A program made the translations under genes and the position numbers. Under the pieces are notes generated by a model. It was not told the DNA's origin. It saw nothing but the letters and a program-made list of their open reading frames with translations, and made no database searches. Positions 14,001-27,267 of a stretch of 64,000 nt of DNA are shown in pieces. Source of the DNA: Amblyornis subalaris (taxonomy: Eukaryota > Chordata > Aves > Passeriformes > Ptilonorhynchidae); the NCBI GenBank assembly GCA_018881555.1, contig JACAXG010000034.1, positions 3,482,615 through 3,546,614 of the forward strand, given 5' to 3'. How positions within the stretch are numbered: position 1 is the first letter of the stretch; the number at the start of each line of letters is the position of its first letter.

Positions 14001-16308
14001 TTTTTTAGGTCAATTAATGACTTCTAGAATAATGCAAGGGAGCATAATTTACTTAATTTCAGCTTTTCACTAGTTCATTCTAGAAATAAAAAATGTTATG
14101 AATTCTCATATCATTACATATCTGAATGTCTTATGATAAAAATATTTTGTGCACCCTACTGTTGCTCAAGAAAAATTACTTCTAAAAAGGGAAAATAATA
14201 TTAAGAATAAAGATACTATTGATAATTCTTGCACTGTGTGATTTTTTAATAATGAAATAATAGCATAAGATCTNAACAAACAGATGTATTGTGCCACTGT
14301 AACAAATGTAATGCTTTGCCTTCAGAATTATTCCCTACTTTTGCCACCAGTAATGAGAGTACCAGTGGGGTCCCATCTAACAATTATACTGTAGGATGCC
14401 AGCCCTTACTGAGAGTAAAATGAGATGATGCTGGGGTAAAAAACCTCCATGCTAATGTTCACAGATCTATTGGTACTTCTTAGGTTCTTTCTCTTAAGTA
14501 GTTGACCTATCTTTGGGGTGGATATTCTGACTTCATTTTGTTTTTTTAAAAAGTGTCTTTGCTGAGTGTGGGTGTTGCTGAAAAACACCGTAAACTGGCT
14601 TAGCTTGTCTACTTGGAATGTAATGTTGAATCCACTATATTTAGACAAATATCAGACAAAATGAATGTCCTTTCACAACAGGAGAAAGGCAAATTTATAT
14701 TAAAAAAAAGGATTAAAAATGATCTGGTAAGAAAAGCTGAGAAAAGAAATAAGGTGCTTCTCAATAATTGTTTAGGTACATGCTGACATCTAACAGTTCT
14801 CNGTGGTTAGTGTGAAGCAGATATTTTCCTTTCATTGAAGGAAAGGGAGAGTGATCTCGATTTACTTTGCAGTTATTTCAGGATACCTTGGGGTAAGAAT
14901 GTGCCTGAGGATAGGTAGAGCAAAACAGTTGGTGTCTGGTAACTTATTACACAAGGGTAAATCAGCCATTTGCTGGAGCTCTGCTTTTAAAATCTATCAT
15001 GCTGTTCAAATTCTGCCTTGTTATGTTTGCTGGTTTTTCAAATAGATTTGGGCAGCCATGCTTTGGTTCGCAATTAAACAGACAATTTCTTCAGGCATTT
15101 TTTTTCTGCTTCACTGAAGTAAAAAAAATGTTTTATATCCATTTATTACATTCACTGGCAGTTTCATTACTCTGAATATTCAAAACTCATGGAATGAGAA
15201 TTGCAGCTTGGAGGAAATCCAAAGTTCTCGTTGTTAATGGTGTTTCAAAGAATCATATTCTGAATTATCTGATAAAGGTTACACTTTATTAGATTTATTG
15301 ATGGCTTTCCTCATGGGTTGGGGCATTGAGTTGAATTGCTAAATGAAAACAGTAAATGTTTANTTGTAGAAAGAAGTTGCTTACATTGTATTTTCAGTAT
15401 GACACAGTTCTTGGCCTCAGCCTTCTAAATCTTAGATTAATCCCAATTCTATCTTGCAGCTTGTAGTTGGTTCCTAATAATTGAAGCTGACATAGCTGCC
15501 ATATTCATGTTTTATGTAACAGATAAATGTTTTGTCCTGCTTACACTTTTTTGAGGGATGGGAAGGAAAGCCCTGATTGCTCTGGCTTCCAGGACCTCTG
15601 TATAAAGCACTTTTTATTCTTTTGTGACTGCCCATTCTTTTAAATCCCTGATGCCCAGGGCTCGGACTGGTGTAGTTCACTGCATATGGTTGCTTTGTGG
15701 TATGAAATAGCACCATGGTGGCACTCTTTTCCTTCTGACAAATTGTGACATTCCCNCTCCTGTATGGACTGGCTTGTATGTACTCACTGTGGTCACTGCA
15801 CCCTGTCAGGCAGTGTTCCACTGTGACCTGGTGCTAGTACTCCACATGGTCCAGGAATTACTTAGGAAGAGTGTCCTTAAACTCACACGTGAAGGACATT
15901 GCAGGCAGCTTTTAGGGAAGAGCCATTTAAGGTGGTGATTCCTGTGTGATCGTGGAGCTGATCGTGGTTTATTTTTACATCCTCATGTGACAAAAAGCTC
16001 TCATTCATCCTGACTCTCATAATCAGACTGTATTACCCATTTATTTTATTTCTGTTATGTTTGGTCCTGGTTGGAAAATTAATGTATTCCTCAACCCACT
16101 TGTTTTCAAGCAAATCTTGTTTTGAAGAATAGTGTCTAAAGATGCAACACTAAGATGGTTTTCTTGTCAATTATTGGTTAATTATAAGCGTTAATACAAT
16201 TTAGGATTTTTTCTTAAGTTTAAAGTTTGCTCTATATTTCTCTAAACACTTCTGTTCACTGGAGCAAAGAAGTGTTCAGAAGAAACCAGAACAGCCACAG
16301 AAAGAAGC

Positions 16309-16346
16309 AAAAAAGAAAGAGAGAAAGAAAGAAAGACAAAGAAACA
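16309..16346. repeat. Purine-rich GAAA microsatellite
   Basis: Imperfect GAAA/AAAG tract with one C interruption. Confidence 0.85.
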
Positions 16347-16511
16347 AACCTGAATAGTTACAGGTTACAGATTTAGCCTTGCTCTACAGAGGTGTATTTC
16401 TTGATTGTACTTATTTGTATTTCAGTGCTGCTTGAGAGTTCCTATTACATCTGTCTTTGGGAAAAAATTGCTTTCTAGCCAGACAACACAGGCAGTGTGA
16501 GAAAGGAAGTG

Positions 16512-16650
16512 TAATCTCCATTTTAAAGTTGGGAAAGAGGCAGAGATGGAGTCTGACTGTTCTCAGGTCACACAGGATGTCTCTGGGAGAGCCAGAAATT
16601 GAACCTGGATATGTTGCTTGAGTCCTCCTGAGTCACAAGACAGTCTTTTC
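16512..16650 (-). mobile_element. MIR-like tRNA-derived SINE remnant
   Basis: The order of landmarks CTCCATTTTAAAG, GGGAAAGAGGCAGAGA, CAGGTCACACAG, AGAGCCAGAAATTGAACC and AGTCCTCCTGA follows the reverse complement of the MIR core. The match is old and diverged; the edges and the exact family are uncertain. Confidence 0.65.
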
Positions 16651-19310
16651 TCAAAACAGAAGAAAATACATTTATTTTATATACTTATCTCAATGCTTTT
16701 TCTGTGGATACTGTTTGGAACATCTGGGTTTTTATTTTATTCAAATTCATCCCTTTTTCTTGCCTTTCATTTCATAGTTTGCACTAATATTTAATGTGAG
16801 ATGGAATGGAATTTACAGCTTCGCTGTGTGAAGGATTGAATTAGAATGAATTTAAATAATAGTTTGNACATAATTAAACAATTTTTTCAAAGAGATTACA
16901 TTTCTAGATAATCTTTATTGTCATTGCTATGTAAAAGATTCAGATCTGTTTCCATCTCTTTTTAATGAATTGATGCATATACAAAAATAGATGATATTTC
17001 AGATGTGCTTAAAAGCAAAAAACCATTTTTCCCTCTACTTTATTAAAAGCAGATAATGGCTTAGACTGTAGGTTTTAATTATTTTCGTTCTAAAGTATTC
17101 AGAAGTTGATAATTTTTAATGTACTATGCATATCTTGAAATTGTGTGTCTAATCCTGGTGATACGTGTTGGATCTTCCCATGATCTCTTCTGGGAGAGAA
17201 GTTGTTTCCTTCTGTATTGGGGAATTTCTTCTGCAATGTAGGTGCAAAACCAGTTTTACTTTTGCTGATTTAAATTTTTCCTAAGATTTTGCTGAAGTTG
17301 CAAGCTGGTATAATATTGTCTATGGCTGCAGGCAACAGCAATAAAAACTGACCCAAAAGTTAGTTTTGTACTCTTGTGTCTAAGAGGAGAGTGGCAGGTG
17401 GAAGACAGGTTTGGCACAGTGTTTACACTCTCGTCTGTAGCCTTGGCTTTAGACTTATCATTCTATTTTTTGGAGCTCTGTGGAGGATCTACCTGGACTG
17501 TCTCCAGGTAGAACAAGTAGAACCACTTTGAGGAGAAGGTGAATGAGCGTCAAATGACAAATTGGTGTCACCACAAGTAGTACTGGCAGAAAGATCTTGC
17601 AGATTTACGTCCTGCAGTGTTTTAAACCGAAACCTTAGGAAACAATTGGACTGGCTCGCACACGATCCATGGTTGCGAGTGTGATTCTTAAACAAGCCTG
17701 GTGTTTATACCATATTCACTCTGCCTTTGGAAAATTAACACTGATATGAAGGGCACCTTGGTATGCATCTATCTTAAGATTCTATTGGAAAAATATTCCA
17801 AGGATTACAACTGTCCAGGCATATGGAATAGTAATTGCATGCAAATACATTTTAGGCTTTTTAGTTTGGCTTTGTCAGCTGCAACGGCTGGCTGTGCCTA
17901 TTTAGTCAGGGAATGTATTATAAAAACAGACAGACTATTAAANGAAAAAATGGGGATGAAACAAGAGACCTAAATACAAAGTATACTTTCTTAGTAATGA
18001 TTATTGAAATTCTGTACCTAAAAAACCCTGGATTTTTTTAGTATTTTAGTTTTTTTAGTATTTAGTATTTTTTTAGTAACCAGATCGTACTGGTTTAGTA
18101 TTTATTCATGGGCTATATGGGTATGTGTTACTTGCTTACTCCTTTGCTCTGTGCAACAGTCTCTTAAAAGACTGTGGACTTCACAAGGAATGGCTAAAAA
18201 AGGGGCACTAACCTTTGCTGCCACCTTGGTGAGGACCAGAGAATCCACAGAAACACCATAACCAACACAAATNAATCAATTTTATTTGCTTATCTCTTTT
18301 TAGATGCTAATTAAAATGGACTTTCTTTAGTTCAACAGAAAACTTAGGCAAAGGATGTTGATTTGTTTTGATGGGCTTGTTGAAAGACAAATGAGCTTTT
18401 GAATTACTAGTAACTAAGGAAAGAGAATGATAAAATCCTGTGAAGCGCCTCATGAAACTAAGTTCTGAGAAAGTCCATGGCTGAGGTTCGACATCTGCAC
18501 TCATCTTTTATTTTAATTTTTCATCTAAACTAGTTTTAATTATTTTCACTTCCACTAGGTGTGAAAGGTTAGGGGTGGTTCCTAAGGCACAAGATGTTCT
18601 TCAGTGTGTGAGCAGCACTGAGCAGGGCTTGTCATTAAGCACCTCTGTTTCCAGTCAAACGAGCTCAAAACAGTTCACAGCAAATAGCATGTGTCACACA
18701 GCATTTTTTATTATTGTACTTGTAAAGTGAATGAATGTATTCAGTGATGGGGAAAAAGCCCTTTGTGATTGAAAATGTTATTTTTTTTCTTTCTTGTTAC
18801 TAGGTTTGCAAATCATAACTGTAACAATTTAGGCGTGATAAGAACAATTGAATTACTAACAAAAAATGGGTTAATGTGAATTTGGATTTATTGCGAAAGC
18901 ATGAGTAAAGGCCTTATCCAACAATAGGATATCTGCAGTTCTTTAAAACTCAGATCTAGCCCAAGAAACTAGAATATGAAAAAACTGTTGCAAACAATTT
19001 TTTAAATGGGCTTTGTTCACATGTCAACGTTTTTTATCTTTAATACTCTTAAAGGAAATTTCTATGAATATCTCTGGCACTTGGCTGTGGAGCAAACTTA
19101 AAATGTAACTGACAAGCCATAGAATAGAACTAGGTTCGTTCCTTCCTGGAAATTGTTCTTTTCTGTCACTTCAATATTATTTTGAGGAGAAGAGATTTAG
19201 AAATTGTTCTTTGAAAACTTAGGTGTTCTTTTGATTTGCAGGGGAAAAAGACTTTAAGCAGATAAGCCCTTCTGATCATAAAAATCCATGTTCCTTGATA
19301 TTTTATCTAT

Positions 19311-19330
19311 CAAGTTTATATATAAACTTG
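19311..19330. repeat. Perfect 20-bp palindrome
   Basis: CAAGTTTATATATAAACTTG reads identically on both strands. Confidence 0.92.
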
Positions 19331-20712
19331 TCATATAGTTGAGTATTAAAAACGAAGAAGAATCAGAGTTTGACTCTGATGTCTAATGTATCAGCTTATG
19401 AGATGTGTCCCCTTGCAAAGGAAATAACATTCCAAACTGTAACCAAACCATGAGATAAGTTAGTAGACCATACATTTTGGACTGCCTTCCATGGCCTGTA
19501 ACCCTTCTACATCAGTCAGTACAAAATCTGACATTCATCATTAACTGTCTCCAAAATTAACTTTCATAATGTTTCCTCGGTTTTCTGTCCAAAAATGTTA
19601 GAANGTCTGTGGTATACAAAAATTTGAGCCGAAGAAAGAATTCCGGGTGAGGTTAACAATAGTACTGTTTTATATAAGGAAGTTTAGTATTAGGATTTGG
19701 TGTCCCTGCCACCAGACCTTTGGATTGATGCAAAGGTAAAATTCCTAGTGTAGACCCAATAGTTGCTTTTGACATTAATAATATATAAGGTTTATGTAAT
19801 TCTTCAGATAACTAAAACAAATGTTTAATAATAAATAACTGTGATGTCTTACTGAGAAATATAACAAGCCTTGCTTATGCAGGGGAGGGCAGGAATATTG
19901 TACAGGGAAGAACTGGGCAACCTTTTAGGGCTGGAGCACGTGGGTGAAATTTGCATTTAAAGACCGAGGAAATGTCTGATTCCGGTGCTGGGTTTTCCGT
20001 TTGATGTGAAGACAAACCAAGGAACTGCCTGATGGTCTTGGTTGAACAATGACAGTGAGCCAGCAGTGTGGTTTAGCTCACATTAAAGCAAACATTTCTT
20101 AAGTATTATCTAGGAAGCTGTTTTCAGGACAAGCAAAAGTATTGACGCGTTTGCAAAAGGCAGTGCTAAACTTCGGAGTCCTAGGTGCAAAAATGAACAT
20201 ATGTCTGGAGGGAAGGGCTTTTTCTCCCCTAAGAAACTGGGCAAGTATGGCTTATTTTTCTAGGAGATGAAACTTGAAGATGTTGTAGATGTATTCTATA
20301 AATGCATTGTGGATGTAAACGTCAACATAGAAAAGGGAAGAGATGTAACCTGAAAGTCAATAGTGACATAAGAAACTGAGTACAAAATAGCTGTAGTTAA
20401 ATTCAAGCTAGAAATTAAAGGCATGAAAGCCTGGGACAGGATTTTTCCTCTGTCACTGAACTTGCTCTTGTCATTATGTATTACAAATGCTGTTTTAAAA
20501 ACAGGCATAGTTTTGCCCCTGCTTTCTAACTCCCAGTAGAATGTTTTCAGCACCCAAATGAATTGGATTCTGAAGCTGCTGTCCACAAAATGAAGTGTGG
20601 GTAAAAGGCCCGGCTCTTTTACAATGGAAGTTGTGTCCACAAATAGGATTGAGTGATGTGTTTAACTCTGACCACACAGAGCTGCTTCGTGACCTGCTGA
20701 TCTGTAGGAGTT

Positions 20713-20842
20713 CTGTGCCCTGTTCCTATTGCTGTTATTCCCTTAAATTTCAAGATGTCTGGTGATCTGAACAAGTTGTGTGCCCCATTCCTGTTAGTGT
20801 TGTTCCCTCAAATTCCAGGATATCTGTTGTCTTCCCTGAATA
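20713..20842. repeat. Diverged tandem repeat, period about 65 bp
   Basis: GTGCCCTGTTCCTATTGCTG ... AAATTTCAAGATGTCTG at 20715 onward recurs as GTGCCCCATTCCTGTTAGTG ... AAATTCCAGGATATCTG from 20780. The two units align almost without gaps. Confidence 0.8.
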
Positions 20843-21168
20843 GGTTACTCTTTTAAGTCTGTTTTTTAAAATTCCTGATATTGAATGGTGGCCACGTTCC
20901 TATTTTGTGCTTATCTCTTTGCTTGAATGCGGCAACAGTGAATTAGCATAAATGGTCTGAGGAAAGTAGTTAATAGAGATTAATCTGTATTCTTCTTTAA
21001 TCCTTTGAATTTACCTCCTTGAAGATACATCAAAGATGAGTTTAGTTCATAAATATATTTAGAAGATAAATACAGCAGGGGGAAAGAATCCTGTTTTATG
21101 GTATTTTCAAAACTCAGAAATAAATCCTTTACAATCAGTAATTGACCTATATGATGTGTTTTTTCCAG

Positions 21169-21465
21169 TTTGTTTCAGATCCTTGTGCCAGCAACCCCTG
21201 TCACCATGGTAACTGCAGCACTAGTGGGGATGGCTACCTCTGTCTCTGTAGTGAAGGCTTTGAGGGAACAAACTGTGAACACTCATTCCAAAGCCTTCCA
21301 GCCTCTGAACGGACAGAGGCCACGTCACCACGGCAGAGCAGCCCGGTCTCGTCCACCTTGGAACCTGACATTGCTCTTCCTCGTTCAAGAGCCACTGTGA
21401 CATTGCCTACGTGGCAGCCAAAGGCGGGACAGAAAGTTGTGGATCTGAAATGGGATGAAATAGAG
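21169..21465 (+). CDS. DNER: DNER coding exon 2: EGF repeat 2 and start of the non-EGF spacer
   Basis: This is an internal exon of 297 nt (99 codons) of the neuronal Notch-ligand-like membrane protein DNER. It starts in phase 0 with F-V-S-D-P-C and ends in phase 0 after W-D-E-I-E, followed by the donor GTGAGA. Residues 4-36 form an EGF domain with six cysteines (CASNPC, HHGNC, YLCLC, GTNC). CASNPC fits the O-glucose consensus C-x-S-x-P-C. After the EGF comes a Ser/Thr/Pro-rich linker and the motif TLPTWQPKAGQKVV, which I recognise as characteristic of DNER. The exon start follows from alignment with remembered human DNER (LVADPC against FVSDPC), which favours the acceptor at 21168 over a second AG at 21178. 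Compared with human, the serine run after the third cysteine is four residues shorter. Confidence 0.96.
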
Positions 21466-24357
21466 GTGAGAGTATTCTGTCTAAGTGAAAATTCACAGAT
21501 AAAAGCTTTAAAGTGGTTTTTTTGGGTTGTCATTCGTGCGTGATTTTCTGATGTCTTCACGAGAAGGCATCCAGGTCTCTGCCCTGAGTTTATATGCTGG
21601 TAAAACTAAGTGCAGAAACCCATTTGATACATATTACAAGTCTTAAGTCTTACATGGACTTAAATTGCCTAATGTGCTAAATTAGGTATTTCTTTGAAAT
21701 GGAATAATATTGTTTCTTCCAGTCAATTGTATGACTCCATATCTCCAAACATCCAATAAATTTAGGAAACTCTAAAGGTTNAAGCGATACCTTTAATATA
21801 TTTTTTGCTATTTGCAGTTATAATGGCATTTTGNTTTGAAACATACGTGTTTCTGCAGTGCTAAAAAGCCACAGTTATTTGAGGATTAAAAGTGGTAATT
21901 AATATATTACACAGGGCACAACTCTAAAGATCCANCAGCTGTGGTGGAAATTTTTAAATGCTTAAACTTTTAAACATTTGTTGTAACTCTTTCAAATCTC
22001 TGTCAAACTTAACAATATCTGGCAAAACTACAACTGGAAAGCACACAACGTGATCCTTAAGAAACGTGATCTTTGCTTTCTACTATGTTGTACTCTGCTC
22101 TGTTATAATGCTTAAATGTCTTGCATGGGCTGTAGTATCTGCAAAAATTAAAAAACCTGTCAAACTTAACCAAGTTACTGTTAAAGTAATGATCAGCTTA
22201 GTACCAAGCACTAGGGGTATTGAAACTTGTGGCTGAAGAAATANTTTAATTTCTGTAGGCAAAGAATTAGAACCTTTGTGACATCTTTTTCTTATGGAGA
22301 AAGGTCTTGTAAAGTCCTTTTATTTCAGTTTATTCAGGAATAAATAGGTAAAATGTCAGTTGTATCTCTTTCTGAAGTGTTTCAATGAGTTTGATTCTCT
22401 CAAGCTGTTTTCACATCCTCCATAAAAGTGAACAGGCAGGAGTTTAATCCTGGAAAAAGTGTATTGCTAGTCCAAACAAATTTGTTGATATTTTTACTGT
22501 AGCATTTATTTAAATCAATTTTTTGGAAGTAGAATCAACCTATGTAAAATATATGTTTGGTGTGTTACGAGACTGATTTTATCTGAGGTATAAGTATTTA
22601 TAGGGCTGTATCCCATTTCAGGGGAGTTGTGGTGGGCAAAGTCTGGAGCACAAAGCTTTATTTCTTGGAATTCCATCTCCCATATCTATTATTTTACAGT
22701 AGACCATATGTCAGGCACCAAGGATGGAGTTTGGAGAGCANTGAAGCAGAAACAAACAATGATCTGCTCTTATTACTTGGTTTAATGCAGTCTCATCTCT
22801 GCATGGGTGGTCCATATGTCCTGATCAATTAAGGGCATGCTCTTCCCTGTACCAGATTTCCCTGGTGTGTTTTCCTCAATCTGTGGTCTGGTGTTGTATA
22901 AGGAACATTTCTGCCTGGTTTGCATTTTAGGTAGATTCACTAAGAATTTCAAACAGATCATTCACAAGTGGGTACTTCAATAGCTGAAATTCACCCTTTT
23001 CCCTGTCTTCTGTTACCTGAGAAATACAGATGGGTTGTGATTCAACCCATCAATCAGATCAATTGTGATTGCATTATTAATACTAGCATGGAAATTCCTT
23101 GTTACCCTATTACAAAATTGCTTGTGTTGATAGTTTTTAATATATTGTGATGGGTCTTGTGTTTTTCACAAGCTCTCTAGTGTGGCATAATGACCTTGTA
23201 CCTTGTGCTTTGGAATTCACAGTGANAGATGATTATCTGAAACAAAGAGATTTCAGTTGCTGATTTGAGACGTTGTATCTGATCTATATTAAGCTGAAGA
23301 GAGTTGATTTGCCTGAAGGTCTGTGTTCCAAAGCCTNTTTGGTGGAGGTTTCAAAAGCAAGAAGTGTTAATAACAAAAACACTACCTTTCCTCGTAGCTG
23401 TAAGAACTTTGCAAAGCTTGATCCTTTCTTGCTCTCTTAAAAGGAAGAAAATAAAGTAGCTGTAGGTTTTGTATTGCAAAAATGTACTGTTTTGATCTTC
23501 GTTGAGATTCAGAGGATAACAAATACTGATACTATGTTGTTGTTTGTTTTAAATCTTACAAGACAGTCTGTTTTCCAAATTATTCTATGCTGATACTGGA
23601 AGTGAACTAATGTTCTTCAGACTCTTTTGTCTCNAAGGGAAATTTTGCCAGACTCTTTCCAAGTGAAAGCTCTCACTATCTTGCAAGGATGAAGCTTCCA
23701 TGGTAGCTTTTCCAGGAAGTTTGGGGAACTCAAAAAATGAACACCTGACAGAAGTAAACAGTCTAGGAGAGGCGTGATGCATGCTTGCAGTTGGACACGT
23801 TTTCTGTATTCCTTGGATACCAGGGATATATTTAGCATTGCTTGCTGGAATGATCTATCTCGGTAGTGTCTGCACCAGTAGGTAACTTACAGATGGCTCT
23901 GGATGNAGTTTCATTTCTTAGAGTGGTCTTGATATAAGAAATTAATCTTTTCCTGATATGCAGATTAAGGACTAAAAACATAGATCATAGACAAGAATAT
24001 TTTCTCTTGGTTGATTTCTTTAATATAATACAAATTTATCTTTATGCTCAACTGTTGAAAGATAATTCTTTTTCCTACTTGAGGCAACTGATTCCACTTG
24101 CCAGACAGATCCAACTNACAATCCACATTTCCCCAGTTCAATCATCTTCTGTGTTACAGTGTATAAGAGATATATATTAGGCAGTAGTGGAAGANCAAAG
24201 AAACCATCTCATTACTCCAACTCAATTAACAGATTTAACAAAGGTTTCTGTGCACAAAATCAACAGTAAGAATAGCAGTACCATACTCTTATATATGACT
24301 TTTCATAACAGACCTGAAATTATTTTCAAAGAATTTGAATTTTCAAAGGAAATCAGT

Positions 24358-24485
24358 TGTATTATTCACATTTTACAGACTGGGATGCTGAAGCACAGAA
24401 CAGTGAAGTGATTTGCCAGGTGCGCAGCCAGAAATTAGAATGCTGAGCATGTGAGTCCTAGTCTAACCTTCTATTTATACTGCAA
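24358..24485 (-). mobile_element. MIR-like tRNA-derived SINE remnant
   Basis: CACATTTTACAGACTGGGAT, GAAGCACAGAACAGTGAAGTG, ATTTGCCAGGTGCGCAGCCAG and GAGTCCTAGTCTAACCTTC follow the reverse-complement MIR core in order, so the remnant is on the minus strand. Edges are approximate. Confidence 0.65.
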
Positions 24486-25760
24486 TTTTGTGCTCAGATT
24501 CAAGGGTTTGGAAGTAGTGATTAGAGGCTACAATAAACTTCTAATTCCCCTTGCAGTGGGGACAGCATTTGTTTTACGTGTGTCCTTAGTCAGTAAATTG
24601 TAAGGCTTTGAAAGGAGTATGGCTGAGTCAGGTGGAAAATCCTGAAAGAGAGTGTTCCTGCTCTGCAGCAATGGCAGAATTACTCCTTAAGCATATTCTT
24701 GAAACAGAGACCTGTTTGAGTCTTGACTAATNTAAGTGTTGCTAAATGTTTGTGCATTTTTTGTGGTCAAAGTATGGTATGGGTACAGAAGGAGGAACAG
24801 AACAGAATCTGAGTGAAATCACAGAGGAGNGGTCCATTTGAGATTGCTAAATACAGAATAGAAACTCGATCCTCAGAAATGACATCTTAGGAATATCTTT
24901 GAATGAAAACGAAGGCTGGAGTATATATGCTTGCCCTTTTCTTANCCTATTTTGTTGGCATTCCCTCTTCTGATTGCTGTTAAAGTACTGGAACATGTGT
25001 AATTCTGGTTTGACTTAGGTCAAACTCTTCTCAGCTCTTCTACCTTTATATAAGATTTGTTTTGGAAATCTCTATTCATTTTTCTGTTGCTTTGAGAAAA
25101 AGATATTCTGCAAACACAGAAGGAGAATAAAGGAAATACAGATTTTGGTAGATTGATATTAGCGTTCTTCTAGCGTAAATCTGTAACCTCACTAACTCTC
25201 TCCTCTACAATATTTGTTTATGGAACTTTTTGTTTATGTACAAACACCAATCTGATAGGCAACTTGGTGGAAGCATCTCTAGATAGATGATACCCTTTAT
25301 TNTATTTATTTTCTAAACAAAACCCTAAATGTCTCTAAAAGCTCANTGTGCTTAAAACTTACGTGAAGTTCACACAAACCTCAGTTTTTTATGTTTCATA
25401 GATACATAGATAAAATCATGTTCAATACATGTCATAAATACTAGATTTCCTAAAATCAAAGCTCNTTAAGGACAGAAATTCTAGTGAGGGCAATTACGTC
25501 AAGATATTGAAGGNCTGCTCGTCTGAAGCTACATTAGTGGGTGGGCTCAGAACTTTGGCTATCCAGAGCTGTCTTTAAAAAGTATCTGGATCCATAACTA
25601 GTCCTTCAGGAATCATCCCATCTTGAAGTCTTAGAGAGTCTGAGGGAANAAAAAAGCCTGATGTGTTGACTGCCTTTCAGTGTTTTGGTTTATAAATATC
25701 TGTAGCTGACTTGACATTCTTTGGTTGAAGTTTATGTCCCAGCTTACTCTCCAGTGACCT

Positions 25761-25821
25761 GAGCTCAGACACTGCATGGAAAGATTTCGCTATGTGAAAT
25801 TTTTGCTCAATGAACTTGTTT
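25761..25821 (+). repeat. 61-bp direct repeat, copy 1
   Basis: Begins GAGCTCAGACACTGCATGG and ends GAACTTGTTT. It matches 27268-27328 at 59 of 61 positions by eye, 1507 bp away in the same orientation. Confidence 0.9.
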
Positions 25822-27267
25822 GGTTTGACCTGATGTGAAACAATTTGATTGGTTAAAAACAGGTAANAGACAGTTTTATGAGTCATTTAGTGTTCTTGTG
25901 ACGTCTCCGTGAAAGGAATGTTATNAAAAAAAAACCTTAGGAAGTGATGTAAGACTCTCTCACTTCCTGTCTTGCTCCCTGACTGCTGGCTGACTACTGG
26001 TAAAGGAGTGGCTCTCCCCCGACCTCTGGGCCAGAGGCTCACGGCCCGGGGGGCCGGGGTGGGGGTAGCCGGCTTTACCTCCTACCAGTCTTGTGCTGTT
26101 CCGGACTTGAGAGCAGCTAGTCTAATGCCATCTGGACCAAGGCTAAGTCAAAGAGGTAGCTAAATTAAGCCAAGGCCGAAGAAAGCCGAGAGAAACTGAG
26201 CAGAACCGAGCTACGCAGAGAGAGTCGAGTTGGTGAGATCGAAAGGTGACTTTGCTGTTCTTGATAAAAGTTAATAGCAGCCAAAAAGACTTAGTAAAAT
26301 TTGGATGGCTGCCAGTGCAGAGTATACAGGGAGAAGGAGCCTTGGGGAAGCAAATCCCAGCTGCACTATCTTAGTTGGGAGCATGTAATTGTTATAAATA
26401 CTTTTGTAGACATTTTTTGCAAATATTAACCTCTTCTCTAAGCTAGAGAGAAAAGAAAGCAGTCACGTGAAAGATTAAATACGGAGTCCAGTAGCCTAAA
26501 CGGAAGAGAAGGCAAGGAGTGGCAGGAAGTGCCAAGGAAGCCATGTTTACCGACAAGGAGATTGATATATTTTTCTGTGAGCTGTGCTGTGTGATCTGAA
26601 GTAATACCAAACTAANTTTCTCTTTAAATCGCAATACTGAGCCATGGGGGAGCGAGAAATTTACAGCCTAAATTAAGAACATTTTCATGTTGTGTGCAGA
26701 TGAAGCTTGCAGCCTTTGAAGATTGTAAAGCAGAAGCCTGTTGCCTTAGGTGCCTTTAGGCTGAAATGACTTACTCTTAAAATGTTCAACCCCAACAGAC
26801 TTTTCTTGTGACCCACAAACTGCGGAGTGTTTGTGGGAGAGACAATACACCACTGCAAAACCTGGGTGGGTTGTAGTGTTTCTNAAAGATTTGGAACCAT
26901 ACTGAAGATACTTCTTTAGAGAACTGTCTTCCGTGGGATGGATCCCACTACACTACNGAAAAAACTCTNTTTATCCCATAAAGTGGCAATAAGTGTTCTT
27001 AATCATAACATCAGAATCTCATGTTTATGTCTTTTGTGTAATCAGTAAGAAAGATTGGCATGTATGGGGGAAGAGTGATATTTGTACATTATACCTTAAT
27101 ATTTTTCATTATTTTTTTATTCTTTCTATTCTTAGTAAAGTTAGTAAATACATCATTTAATCATTGTTAAAGTTTGCAGCCTGTTTTTGCTGTCTCTTCT
27201 CCTCTAAAGAACAAAGNGTGGGGATCTGGAGTTTACCTCCAAGTCAACCCTTGACACTCAGCACACA

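Larger units (their letters stand above)
1..21168 (+). other. DNER: DNER intron 1, 3' part
   Basis: Non-coding DNA upstream of the first recognisable DNER exon; the intron's donor and the first coding exon lie before base 1. It ends in a pyrimidine-rich acceptor with AG at 21167-21168. Open frames here are short and lack recognisable domains or splice partners; the longest, 246-581 (111 codons, plus strand), matches nothing I know. Contents reported separately: a 9-bp-arm hairpin at 4002-4026, an inverted repeat at 6983-7035, a 103-bp tandem duplication at 7343-7550, palindromic AT-rich sequence near 9003-9032, a hairpin at 10990-11022, a GAAA-rich tract near 16309, a MIR-like remnant near 16512, a 20-bp palindrome at 19311-19330 and a diverged 65-bp tandem repeat near 20713. 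The rest looks like ordinary unique intronic sequence. Confidence 0.85.
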
